Part shown: piece by piece, positions 1 through 5,769 of the stretch
Layout: the number at the start of each line of letters is the position of its first letter
Position numbering within the stretch: the first letter of the stretch is position 1
Assembly: GCA_030613705.1 (NCBI GenBank)
Contig: JAUWLJ010000154.1
Coordinates: forward strand, 1 to 5,769
DNA from: Chloroflexota bacterium
Lineage (GTDB): Bacteria; Chloroflexota; Anaerolineae; Anaerolineales; UBA4823
Direction of reading: 5' to 3'
Length of the DNA stretch: 5,769 bases
Program-made: the position numbers and the translations under genes
Notes under the pieces: model-generated
Told to the model about the DNA's origin: nothing
Databases searched by the model: none
Seen by the model: only the letters and a program-made list of their open reading frames with translations

Positions 1-82
1 AGCGCCGATCATAGCACCCCCAGCTAAATCCTGGCGCAATCAAAATAATTCTTTTCGTCAGGGGGATTTCATTGTCCATCAT
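1..82 (-). CDS. Possible N-terminus of a third operon gene, cut by window edge
   Basis: An open frame of 27 codons runs off the left edge. It begins at tandem ATG codons (82-80 and 79-77), and the upstream in-frame stop lies at 127-125. The peptide starts MMDNEIPLTKRIILIAPGFS and continues WGCYDRR. The pattern of a polar start followed by a hydrophobic strand and a glycine turn resembles the first strand of a Rossmann-like or other alpha/beta enzyme, but I do not recognise the family. The only ribosome-site candidate is GGAA at 86-83, which is too close to the first ATG and slightly close to the second. It lies 63 nt beyond the phosphatase stop on the same strand, so it may belong to the same transcript. 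It could also be a chance open frame. Confidence 0.45.
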   Translation of the reverse strand, partial: MMDNEIPLTKRIILIAPGFSWGCYDRR

Positions 83-86
83 TTCC

Positions 87-140
87 AGCTGCCAACTTGG
101 TAGAACTTGAATATAACTTTCAAGTTAAAACCAAGCAGCT
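87..140 (-). other. Long imperfect intercistronic hairpin after the phosphatase gene
   Basis: Nested complementary arms are AGCTG 87-91 with CAGCT 136-140, CTTGG 96-100 with CCAAG 131-135, and AACTTGAA 104-111 with TTCAAGTT 119-126. They close on a 7-nt loop, giving 18 pairs with a small internal loop and a 4-nt bulge. The stem starts 5 nt beyond the phosphatase stop and ends just before the GGAA and tandem ATGs of the next possible gene. No run of U follows on the minus strand, so it is not a classical intrinsic terminator. It could act in mRNA stability, factor-dependent termination or control of the next start. Confidence 0.5.
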
Positions 141-145
141 AGATG

Positions 146-1330
146 TCACAGGTCCGATTCCTGGGTAAGAACCGCCAGGGCAATATCATCCGATTGAGAT
201 GTTTCCCCCATGAAACTCTGCACATCCGTGAGCAGCGCATCAACCAGGTTTTGAGCCGGGGATTCGAGATGGCTTTGAACCGATTCAACCAGCCGGATTT
301 CATCAAAAAATTCACCTTCTTCGTTTTGTGCCTCGGTAATCCCATCTGTATAGATCACCATCAAGTCTCCTGGTACTAACTCAACAACCTTTTGCTCCCA
401 AATTTCTTCTTCGAATAGCCCCAGCGGTTTTCCCGTATGCTCCAGTCGATGGATTACATCTCCAGTGTTTGCATTGACAACTATGGGGGGAGTGTGTCCT
501 GCATTGCTATACACCAATCGCCCCGTCGCCGGATCGAGAACCGCATAAAATACAGTCACAAATTGCTTGGCGCTGGTATCTGCTACTAGGCGTTGATTAA
601 CAGAAGTGAGGACCGTTTCTGGGTGAGCAGGGAAATTCCCTGCATAGGTACGAAGAAGGCTCCAGCTCAAGGCCATGAACAATGCCGCTGCTACTCCCTT
701 ATCAACCACATCGGCAATCAATATGCCAACATACCCACGTGGGAGGAGGATCCAATCGAAGAAATCACCAGAGGTCTCACGAGCAGATTTCATGGTAACC
801 GTGAGCTGCCAACCGGGGATATTGGGCATCTCTTGAGGAAAGAAGCTCTTTTGCATCTCCCCTGCAAAAGCCAATTCCTTTGCCATTTTCGTGTTAGCGC
901 TTTCCAGCTGGGCTTGCAATTTCCGCAATGTTAAGTGTGTCTCAACCCGGGCTAAGACCTCTTCGACATGAAAGGGCTTGGTGATGTAATCTACTCCTCC
1001 AACCGTGAAAGCCTTCACCTTGTCTTGTACGGCATCCAAGGCACTGATAAAGATGATCGGTATATCCTTGGTACTGGTTTCTGCTTTCAAATTTTCACAG
1101 ACCTGATAACCATCCATATCAGGCATGCGGATGTCAAGCAAGATCAAGTCAGGGATTTTTGCTCGCGCCGCAGCTAAGGCCAGCTGTCCATCAGGTACAG
1201 GACGAACTTGATAACCTTGTTCATTCAGCATTTGAGATAGCAGACGCAAATTTGCAGGGGTATCGTCAACAACCAATATATCCCCTTTTGTCGAGTTTTC
1301 TAACTTACTCTTCGGGTGGTTCTGGGTCAT
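146..1330 (-). CDS. Response regulator with PP2C/SpoIIE (RsbU-type) serine phosphatase output
   Basis: A 394-residue receiver-phosphatase. REC spans about 17-135, with Asp22/Asp23, phospho-acceptor Asp66 in LILLDIRMP, Ser96 and Lys118 in TKPF. A coiled-coil linker at about 135-160 precedes the PP2C/SpoIIE domain at about 165-391. Metal-site and core motifs are present: SGDFFDW (Asp189), IADVVDKGVAAALFM (Asp207), SNAGHTPP (275-282), YTDGITEA (Asp329) and SDDIALAVL (Asp381/Asp382). It therefore looks catalytically competent. Members of this family dephosphorylate a phosphoserine on STAS-type anti-sigma-factor antagonists, with the receiver and helical linker switching the phosphatase on. Its ATG overlaps the kinase stop (ATGA), and GGAG lies 7 nt upstream within the kinase's last codons, so translation is probably coupled. 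The upstream kinase is the obvious phosphodonor, by inference. The actual substrate is not in the window, so I assign no gene symbol. Confidence 0.95.
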   Translation of the reverse strand: MTQNHPKSKLENSTKGDILVVDDTPANLRLLSQMLNEQGYQVRPVPDGQLALAAARAKIPDLILLDIRMPDMDGYQVCENLKAETSTKDIPIIFISALDAVQDKVKAFTVGGVDYITKPFHVEEVLARVETHLTLRKLQAQLESANTKMAKELAFAGEMQKSFFPQEMPNIPGWQLTVTMKSARETSGDFFDWILLPRGYVGILIADVVDKGVAAALFMALSWSLLRTYAGNFPAHPETVLTSVNQRLVADTSAKQFVTVFYAVLDPATGRLVYSNAGHTPPIVVNANTGDVIHRLEHTGKPLGLFEEEIWEQKVVELVPGDLMVIYTDGITEAQNEEGEFFDEIRLVESVQSHLESPAQNLVDALLTDVQSFMGETSQSDDIALAVLTQESDL

Positions 1331-4300
1331 CCATCTTCTCCGGATTCATCGATCAGGTTCAAGATCTTCTTATACTCAAAATCGTTAGCTAAACCAGCCA
1401 GCTGTTCTGCTGCTAGAGGATTGTGAAGAGAGATTTGTTCAATTACCTTGAGAATTTGGGTCATATCCGCGGTAATCGTTGCCGCCTGTAATTCAGATAA
1501 TATCTCAGGAGGTAATGCTTGCAAATCTGCTGGGGTGATAAGATCGTCTTGCCATGCTTTCGGAAGAGGGGGTTGCATCTCTAAATCCAGTTCCTCATAG
1601 ACAAAACGCACATTCAGGTATTTGACCAGCATATCAAAGATCTCCCCTTCCCGAAAAGGCTTGCGGACAAAGTCATCACAACCTTCTAACAACACATTTT
1701 CTCTTTCTTCTTCAAAGGCCGCTGCAGTTAGGGCAATAATGACCGTCCCTTGACCTTTAACGGTGGACTTGATTTGTTTGGTTGCCTCATGGCCGTCAAT
1801 AACCGGCATTCGCATATCCATCCAGATCAGGTGAGGGTCCCAGCGTTCCCAAATCTGGATCGCCTCCAGCCCATTGGCAGCTTCTTGGACTTCAAAACCC
1901 CGATCCTGCAGTAATTTAAACAACAATTTCCTATTGGACTCATGATCTTCGGCGATTAACAAGCGGCTTGTTGGTTGACCAGCTTCCAATCCCAATACCC
2001 GCCGGTATGGTTTTTCCCTCTCCAGTTCCGCCCCACTCGCCAAACCAACGAGTATATCGAACTGGAAAAGACTCCCTTCGTTGAGCTCGCTGCGGACGTC
2101 AATCTCACCTCCCATCAGATTTACATATTGTCTGCTGATGGATAGCCCCAAACCAGTTCCTTCTTGAAATCGTTGCCCATTTGAGGATTGCACGAACGGT
2201 TCAAATACAACCGCCAAATCTTCAATTGCAATTCCAGGACCAGTATCTTCCACTTCAAAGTGCAGGCGGGCTAACTCAGTCGAGTGAGTGCCGCAACTGA
2301 CCCGCAGGGTTACTTCTCCATGGTGGGTAAATTTGACCGCATTGCCAAGCAAATTGCTCAAGATCTGTCTCAACTTGCCTTCATCAGCGATCACGTGTCT
2401 CGGCACCTCAACCGCCCAGTTGAAATGCAAAGACAATCCCTTATCCGCAGCTCTCAGGCTGAACATTTCTTCCAACCCATATAGAAGGTCATACAAGTCA
2501 AATATCCTCTCCTGTAAAACAACCTGACCAGCTTCAATCTTTGACATCTCCAGAACTTCATTGATCAGCCCTAAGAGGTGTTCACCGCTGTGGTTGATCA
2601 CCTTGAGACTTTCTTGCTGCTCTGCGGTTAAATTTCGATCGCGGTCCAGCAACTGTGTGAAACCGAGAATTGCGTTGAGAGGTGTGCGCAGTTCGTGGCT
2701 CATATTGGCTAAAAACACACTTTTGGCTTGGTTGGCTGCCTCCGCCTCGCGCTGAGCTTCTTGTAGCTCACTGATGTCCACGTATATACCGATATAACCA
2801 ACTTTTTCATCTCCCACAATCACGGGTAATGCCAGAACCTCCACATCAATTAAAGAACCATCTTTGCGAGATCGCTTTGCGGTGGCTTGAAAACGGCCAA
2901 CCGTCATCAGTTGATCGGTGAAATCAAGCGCTTCTTCACTAATTTCAGGATTATTAGCCACGATCGCGTCCAATCGTTGTCCGATCGCTTCTTCTTGGGT
3001 ATAACCAAAGAGTTTCTCAGCCATCGGGTTCCAGGAGATGATATTGGCTTCCAAATCGACAGTTAATACGGCCACTGGGTTGTTGACAAATAGGGCTTCG
3101 AAATATTCTTTCTGTTGTAAAATCTGCTGTTCAAATCTAATCCGCTCGGTGAGGTCATAATAGATAGCAATGAATCCCAATATTTCGCCCGAGGCAATGA
3201 TCGGAAGCGCCAACAACTCTACATCCACTAAGGAACCATCTTCTCGCGTACGTTTGGTGGTCACCTGTACACGATCCAATTCAAGAACCTGGTTGGTATA
3301 CCCAAATGCCTCTGAGCGAATCGAGTCATCATTCGCCACCAAATCGTCCAGCAATGCACCGACAGCCTTTTCCTGAGAATACCCAAACAGCTTTTCTGCC
3401 ATTGGATTCCAGGAGACCACCACTCCATTCAGATCGGCTGTTACCACGGCTACGGGATTGTTGACAAATAGGGCTTCGAAATATTCTTTCTGGCGCTGGA
3501 GCTGTTCTTCAAATCTCTTTCTTTCAGTGATATCCTCCAAACTACCTTCATAATAAAGAGCTTGTCCATCGCTGTCTCTAACCACGTTCGCTGAATCATT
3601 AACCCAGATCACTCCCCCATCGTATCTTCGTAGCTGGACTGAAAAATCCCTTATTTCCCCTTCATCTTCCATAGCAGATCGCCAGCGCAATTGATCCTCT
3701 GGATCGATATACCATTTAGATGTCTGATCGACAGCTAGGACAGCTTCTCGACTGGGGAAACCAAGCATTTGCGCAGCAGCTAAGTTGAAATCCAAAACCT
3801 GGCCATCCGGTGTCGAACGATAGAGACCAACTGGGACGCCATCAAACAAAGTCCGGTAGCGTTCTTCGCTGGCTTGCAGTTCACTGGTACGTTCCTCGAC
3901 TAACTCTTCGAGGTGTTCCTGGTATTTTTGCAGCTTCAACTCGGCTTCTTTTCGCTCGCTGATATCCTCCATGCTGCCTCCATAGTACAGCGTCTGTCCA
4001 GATTCATCTTTTACAGCTCGAGCGGTATCTTTCACCCAAATCACCTTACCATCATATCGTTGCAGTTGGAATTCGATATCTCTTACGATTCCTTCCCTTT
4101 CCAATACCACCTGCCACACCATCCGCTCCTGTTCATCCAAATAAATACTTCCTGCACTCTCCATTAAGAGAGATTTTCGATCAGGATAGCCAAGCATCTG
4201 GATCATCCCTGGATTGGCATCGACGATCTCGCCAGCGGGAGTGGTGCGGTACAGGCCTACCGGAACGCCATCAAACAAAGTGCGGTAACGCTCCTCGCTC

Positions 4301-5433
4301 TGGCGCAATTCATGTGTGCGAGCCTCAACACGCTCCTCAAGCAGCTCCTGGTATTTGCGCAGCTCTTCCTCTGCCCGGTCTCGCTCCACGATCTCCCTTT
4401 GGGTTTCCTCAAACAAGCGTGCATTCTCGATAGCAATGGAGGCTTGCTGGGCAAATAACTTGAGCAAATAAACATCAGGGGCCGAGAATCTGCGCGCGCT
4501 TTCAGCCGCGACGACTGTTATTACGCCGATCAGTCGTTTTCCAAGATGCAGGGGAACAGCCATGATGGCGTGAATTTCGTCCTTTGTATACTGCTCGGCG
4601 CGCTTCTCCCAGGTAGAGTAGTCCTCCAGGATCAGAGCTTCCCCAGTTTCCGCCACCAGGCCCATCGCTCCCTCACCGATCTTATGACGGGTGCCAACAT
4701 AATCCTGGTCGAAACCGTAGCTGACGACAATTTCTACATCTTGGTTGGAGGCATCATAAAGCCCTAACTCACCACCAGCAGCATTCAACAAACCAGAAGC
4801 TCGTTCTACAATCGCCTCCAGTAGAACCGGCAGTTCCAGTTCTGTAGTCAATTCAGTTAGCGTGATACGTAAGGCTTCCAGTTCATCCGCCCGCTGCCTC
4901 TCTGCGGAGAGCAAGCGCGCTTTTTCGATCGCCAGTCCAGCTTGCTGTGAGGCGGCGGTAAGCACTTCGAAATCTTTCGGACCAAAATCAGCCTGCTGTT
5001 TACTTTCGGCAAGCAGCACACCACGCACTTCATTCCCGATTCGTACCGGTATATCCACTTCCGACCCGCCCATGCCGTAAAAATAGCGCGGCTCACGACT
5101 GACATCCGGGGTGTAGCGCAGCTGTCCTTCTAAATATGCGAGTTCATTCAAACCTTCGCCAGCTTTTAACCGGGTAGGAGGGTCAACAAATCCAACACTC
5201 GCCGCCATAACGCGGTCGCCAGTAGATTCCTCCACCAGGAAGAAAGCCACAAAATCGTAGCCTAAAGTGTCATGCAAACTTGCCACAACACGCTGGCATA
5301 CTTCTGTCTCGTCATGGGCGGCGGCCAGTTCTGCACTCAGGCGAAATAAGGCTGCCTGCCTTCTCGCTTCAGCTTCTTCCCCAGAGCCTGGTTCATCCCG
5401 CCTTGACCAGAATTTCCTAATGTTATCAAACAT
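1327..5433 (-). CDS. Soluble hybrid sensor histidine kinase, GAF2-PAS4-HisKA-HATPase-REC
   Basis: Predicted cytoplasmic hybrid histidine kinase of 1368 residues; no signal peptide or membrane segment is visible. Domains in order: GAF about 22-172; GAF about 184-340; coiled coil 341-378; PAS 379-494; linker 495-521; PAS 522-638; PAS 648-764; PAS 774-889; HisKA 906-972 with phospho-acceptor His913 in SHELRTPLN; HATPase_c about 1014-1130 with N-box Asn1027/Asn1031, DTGPGI at 1063, FEPF at 1077 and GTGLGL at 1092; REC about 1156-1275 with Glu1162/Asp1163, phospho-acceptor Asp1206, Thr1236 and Lys1258; helical tail 1276-1368. All catalytic motifs look intact. Neither GAF shows a bilin-binding cysteine motif and no PAS shows a LOV cysteine motif, so the ligands are unknown. 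The ATG at 5433 is preferred because GGGAG lies 8 nt upstream; an in-frame GTG at 5481 would add 16 residues but lacks a good ribosome site. The stop overlaps the phosphatase start. Confidence 0.95.
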   Translation of the reverse strand: MFDNIRKFWSRRDEPGSGEEAEARRQAALFRLSAELAAAHDETEVCQRVVASLHDTLGYDFVAFFLVEESTGDRVMAASVGFVDPPTRLKAGEGLNELAYLEGQLRYTPDVSREPRYFYGMGGSEVDIPVRIGNEVRGVLLAESKQQADFGPKDFEVLTAASQQAGLAIEKARLLSAERQRADELEALRITLTELTTELELPVLLEAIVERASGLLNAAGGELGLYDASNQDVEIVVSYGFDQDYVGTRHKIGEGAMGLVAETGEALILEDYSTWEKRAEQYTKDEIHAIMAVPLHLGKRLIGVITVVAAESARRFSAPDVYLLKLFAQQASIAIENARLFEETQREIVERDRAEEELRKYQELLEERVEARTHELRQSEERYRTLFDGVPVGLYRTTPAGEIVDANPGMIQMLGYPDRKSLLMESAGSIYLDEQERMVWQVVLEREGIVRDIEFQLQRYDGKVIWVKDTARAVKDESGQTLYYGGSMEDISERKEAELKLQKYQEHLEELVEERTSELQASEERYRTLFDGVPVGLYRSTPDGQVLDFNLAAAQMLGFPSREAVLAVDQTSKWYIDPEDQLRWRSAMEDEGEIRDFSVQLRRYDGGVIWVNDSANVVRDSDGQALYYEGSLEDITERKRFEEQLQRQKEYFEALFVNNPVAVVTADLNGVVVSWNPMAEKLFGYSQEKAVGALLDDLVANDDSIRSEAFGYTNQVLELDRVQVTTKRTREDGSLVDVELLALPIIASGEILGFIAIYYDLTERIRFEQQILQQKEYFEALFVNNPVAVLTVDLEANIISWNPMAEKLFGYTQEEAIGQRLDAIVANNPEISEEALDFTDQLMTVGRFQATAKRSRKDGSLIDVEVLALPVIVGDEKVGYIGIYVDISELQEAQREAEAANQAKSVFLANMSHELRTPLNAILGFTQLLDRDRNLTAEQQESLKVINHSGEHLLGLINEVLEMSKIEAGQVVLQERIFDLYDLLYGLEEMFSLRAADKGLSLHFNWAVEVPRHVIADEGKLRQILSNLLGNAVKFTHHGEVTLRVSCGTHSTELARLHFEVEDTGPGIAIEDLAVVFEPFVQSSNGQRFQEGTGLGLSISRQYVNLMGGEIDVRSELNEGSLFQFDILVGLASGAELEREKPYRRVLGLEAGQPTSRLLIAEDHESNRKLLFKLLQDRGFEVQEAANGLEAIQIWERWDPHLIWMDMRMPVIDGHEATKQIKSTVKGQGTVIIALTAAAFEEERENVLLEGCDDFVRKPFREGEIFDMLVKYLNVRFVYEELDLEMQPPLPKAWQDDLITPADLQALPPEILSELQAATITADMTQILKVIEQISLHNPLAAEQLAGLANDFEYKKILNLIDESGEDG
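1338..1341 (-). promoter_or_regulatory. Ribosome binding site of the phosphatase, inside the kinase gene
   Basis: GGAG (followed by AAG) lies 7 nt before ATG 1330 and is made from the kinase's final Ser-Gly-Glu-Asp-Gly codons. Together with the ATGA overlap it indicates coupled translation and a roughly fixed protein ratio. Confidence 0.75.
3080..3114. repeat. 35-bp exact direct repeat, downstream copy (fourth PAS)
   Basis: Second copy of the repeat at 3458-3492. Synonymous positions are also identical here, although they differ in the flanking parts of the two PAS units. Confidence 0.9.
3458..3492. repeat. 35-bp exact direct repeat, upstream copy (third PAS)
   Basis: This segment, coding for QKEYFEALFVNN in the third PAS domain, is identical base for base to 3080-3114, exactly 378 bp away. 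Confidence 0.9.
3505..4362 (-). repeat. Tandem duplicate of a 143-residue coiled-coil plus PAS unit
   Basis: Kinase residues 358-500 and 501-643 align without a gap through the linker and the first part of the PAS domain. They share YQE.LEE.VE.RT.EL in the linker and SEERYRTLFDGVPVGLYR at the PAS start. By my count 30 of the first 46 PAS residues are identical. At DNA level ACGCCATCAAACAAAGT recurs 429 bp apart. Confidence 0.85.
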
Positions 5434-5441
5434 TGATACAG

Positions 5442-5446
5442 CTCCC
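5442..5446 (-). promoter_or_regulatory. Ribosome binding site of the kinase, GGGAG
   Basis: GGGAG lies 8 nt before ATG 5433, which favours this start over the in-frame GTG at 5481. Confidence 0.7.
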
Positions 5447-5467
5447 ACAGATATTAATCCATTGAAT

Positions 5468-5533
5468 CTACTTCCACACACTAATCAATTTACCCCGAGA
5501 GGCACTTCCAGATTTCTCTTTTTTCTTATCCAT
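5468..5533 (-). CDS. Possible 21-codon leader ORF upstream of the kinase
   Basis: A short frame (ATG 5533, TAG 5468) encodes 21 residues. It starts MDKKKEKSGSASRG, is rich in lysine and serine, and ends in VWK. A purine-rich GAGAAAGGG sequence directly precedes the ATG and gives a weak ribosome site. The stop falls 34 nt before the kinase ATG, and the frame differs from the kinase's. It could be a leader peptide, an unannotated small protein or chance. It has no attenuator-like run of one amino acid beyond the three consecutive lysines. Confidence 0.2.
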   Translation of the reverse strand: MDKKKEKSGSASRGKLISVWK

Positions 5534-5594
5534 CCCTTTCTCGATCCTTGAATCACAATCATCTAACTATAAACCATTTAAGCCACGTTCAGGT

Positions 5595-5604
5595 TCAGCG
5601 CTGA
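5595..5604. repeat. 10-bp perfect palindrome TCAGCGCTGA
   Basis: The sequence TCAGCGCTGA is its own reverse complement. It overlaps a direct repeat of GTTCAG at 5587-5592 and 5593-5598. Its position, some 10-20 nt downstream of the start site predicted from the TATAAT box, would suit a repressor operator, but no regulator can be named. Confidence 0.35.
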
Positions 5605-5620
5605 TCACTTATTATGACCC

Positions 5621-5626
5621 ATTATA
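5621..5626 (-). promoter_or_regulatory. Candidate -10 box (TATAAT) for the kinase operon
   Basis: A perfect TATAAT on the minus strand lies about 190 nt before the kinase ATG, with a second similar CATAAT at 5616-5611. No convincing TTGACA-like -35 element sits 16-18 bp upstream, where the sequence is CCAATT-like. It would therefore be a weak or activator-dependent housekeeping promoter, or a chance match in AT-rich DNA. If used, the 5' leader would be about 180 nt long. Confidence 0.3.
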
Positions 5627-5653
5627 TCTAAATGGGGGGCTAAAATTGGCTTC

Positions 5654-5692
5654 TCATCTACTTCAACATGCTGTGCGACCGGGGGTAGATGA
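5654..5692. repeat. 8-bp inverted repeat TCATCTAC / GTAGATGA
   Basis: TCATCTAC at 5654-5661 and its exact complement GTAGATGA at 5685-5692 are separated by 23 bp. The right arm covers the ATG of the possible divergent ORF and the GGGGG run lies just inside it. In a plus-strand transcript the hairpin could therefore bury that start. It may alternatively be a protein-binding dyad between divergent promoters. Confidence 0.35.
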
Positions 5693-5769
5693 ATCGCGAA
5701 TCCACTCAGCCACCTTGGCTGATTAATAATTCACATAAAATTCGGTTGGAAATCAATAACCTCGATAAC
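5689..5769 (+). CDS. Possible start of a divergent gene, cut by window edge
   Basis: A plus-strand frame of exactly 27 codons is open from ATG 5689 to the right edge, with an in-frame TAG immediately before the ATG, so this is the only nearby start. The peptide begins MNRESTQPPWLINNSHKIRL and then EINNLDN. A GGGGG run at 5681-5685 lies only 3 nt before the ATG, closer than usual for a ribosome site. The HKIRLEINN stretch alternates like a beta strand, but no family is recognisable. If real, the kinase operon and this gene diverge from a shared control region. It may equally be chance, because 27 codons is short. Confidence 0.3.
   Translation, partial: MNRESTQPPWLINNSHKIRLEINNLDN
5706..5722. 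repeat. Small hairpin, 6-bp stem TCAGCC / GGCTGA
   Basis: TCAGCC at 5706-5711 and GGCTGA at 5717-5722 flank a 5-nt loop. The sequence that follows on the plus strand is AT-rich but is not a true U-tract, so I do not call it a terminator. Confidence 0.25.

Larger units (their letters stand above)
2770..3525 (-). repeat. Tandem duplicate of a 126-residue PAS unit
   Basis: Kinase residues 637-762 and 763-888 align without gaps and share QKEYFEALFVNNPVAV and SWNPMAEKLFGY. By my count 35 of 46 residues are identical over the start of the PAS domain. This unit differs from the preceding 143-residue pair, so the four PAS domains form an AABB pattern. Confidence 0.85.
5434..5769. promoter_or_regulatory. 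Kinase operon leader and upstream intergenic region
   Basis: This 336-bp stretch has no long gene. Going upstream from the kinase ATG it holds the GGGAG ribosome site, the 21-codon mini-ORF, the palindrome at 5595-5604, the TATAAT box at 5621-5626, the inverted repeat at 5654-5692, the possible divergent start at 5689 and a small hairpin at 5706-5722. From the right edge, a 12-codon minus-strand frame ends in TGA at 5733-5731 and could be the tail of an upstream gene, but it is too short to call. I see no tRNA or recognisable riboswitch. Confidence 0.5.

Noticed and set aside
87..140. Rho-independent terminator at the end of the operon
   Set aside because: A good stem exists, but no U-rich tract follows on the minus strand, and on the plus strand only mixed sequence follows.
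593..934. 113-codon plus-strand frame antisense to the phosphatase gene
   Set aside because: It lies wholly opposite intact PP2C/REC coding sequence, its translation has no protein-like domain pattern, and no ribosome site supports it; it is a shadow frame.
3913..4167. Plus-strand frame of 84 codons opposite the first PAS region
   Set aside because: It is the complement of conserved PAS and coiled-coil codons; its Phe/Leu/His-rich translation is what antisense of Glu/Lys-rich coding gives.
4414..5373. Phytochrome-type chromophore-binding GAF domain
   Set aside because: Neither GAF shows the bilin-attachment cysteine-histidine motif or a PHY domain; both look like generic ligand-sensing or degenerate GAF domains.
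5434..5481. Sixteen-residue N-terminal extension of the kinase from GTG 5481
   Set aside because: No ribosome site precedes the GTG, while GGGAG is well placed before the ATG at 5433 and MFDNIRKFW looks like a natural N-terminus. It remains possible but less likely.
5640..5722. tRNA-like segment on the minus strand (GTGGCTGAGTGG resembles a tRNA-Ser D-arm)
   Set aside because: No matching acceptor stem, anticodon stem or GGTTCGAATCC-type T-arm can be found at the required distances; the match is confined to one short string.

Overview
The window carries a two-gene signalling operon on the minus strand. The first gene encodes a very large soluble hybrid histidine kinase (start 5433, stop 1327). 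The second encodes a response regulator with a PP2C-type (SpoIIE/RsbU) serine phosphatase output (start 1330, stop 146). The two reading frames overlap by an ATGA. Base composition is moderate, roughly half GC by eye. The many-PAS/GAF soluble hybrid kinase, with a conserved helical tail after its receiver, suggests an environmental bacterium of the Chloroflexota (Anaerolineae-like) or a cyanobacterium-like lineage. That placement is an inference from protein style; no marker gene is present.

Layout from right to left, in the direction of transcription. Positions 5434-5769 are a leader/intergenic region. It holds a TATAAT box, a 10-bp palindrome, an 8-bp inverted repeat, a possible 21-codon mini-ORF, and the possible start of a divergent gene running off the right edge. 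Positions 1327-5433 are the kinase, in the order GAF-GAF-PAS-PAS-PAS-PAS-HisKA-HATPase_c-REC-tail. Positions 146-1330 are the REC-PP2C phosphatase. Positions 87-140 form a long imperfect hairpin without a U-tract. Positions 1-82 look like the first codons of a third co-directional gene, cut by the window edge.

Likely working model: the cytoplasmic kinase senses intracellular or diffusible ligands through its GAF and PAS modules and autophosphorylates on His913. Phosphate then passes to its own receiver (Asp1206) and/or to Asp66 of the co-translated phosphatase. The phosphatase would dephosphorylate an anti-sigma-factor antagonist (RsbV/SpoIIAA type) and so control a sigma factor or another partner-switching output. 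No antagonist or anti-sigma gene lies inside the window. The most distinctive feature is the AABB arrangement of the four PAS modules, two different linker-plus-PAS units each duplicated in tandem, with a 35-bp stretch still identical at DNA level between the last two. All individual domains belong to known families, and I see no clear evidence of a wholly new system.
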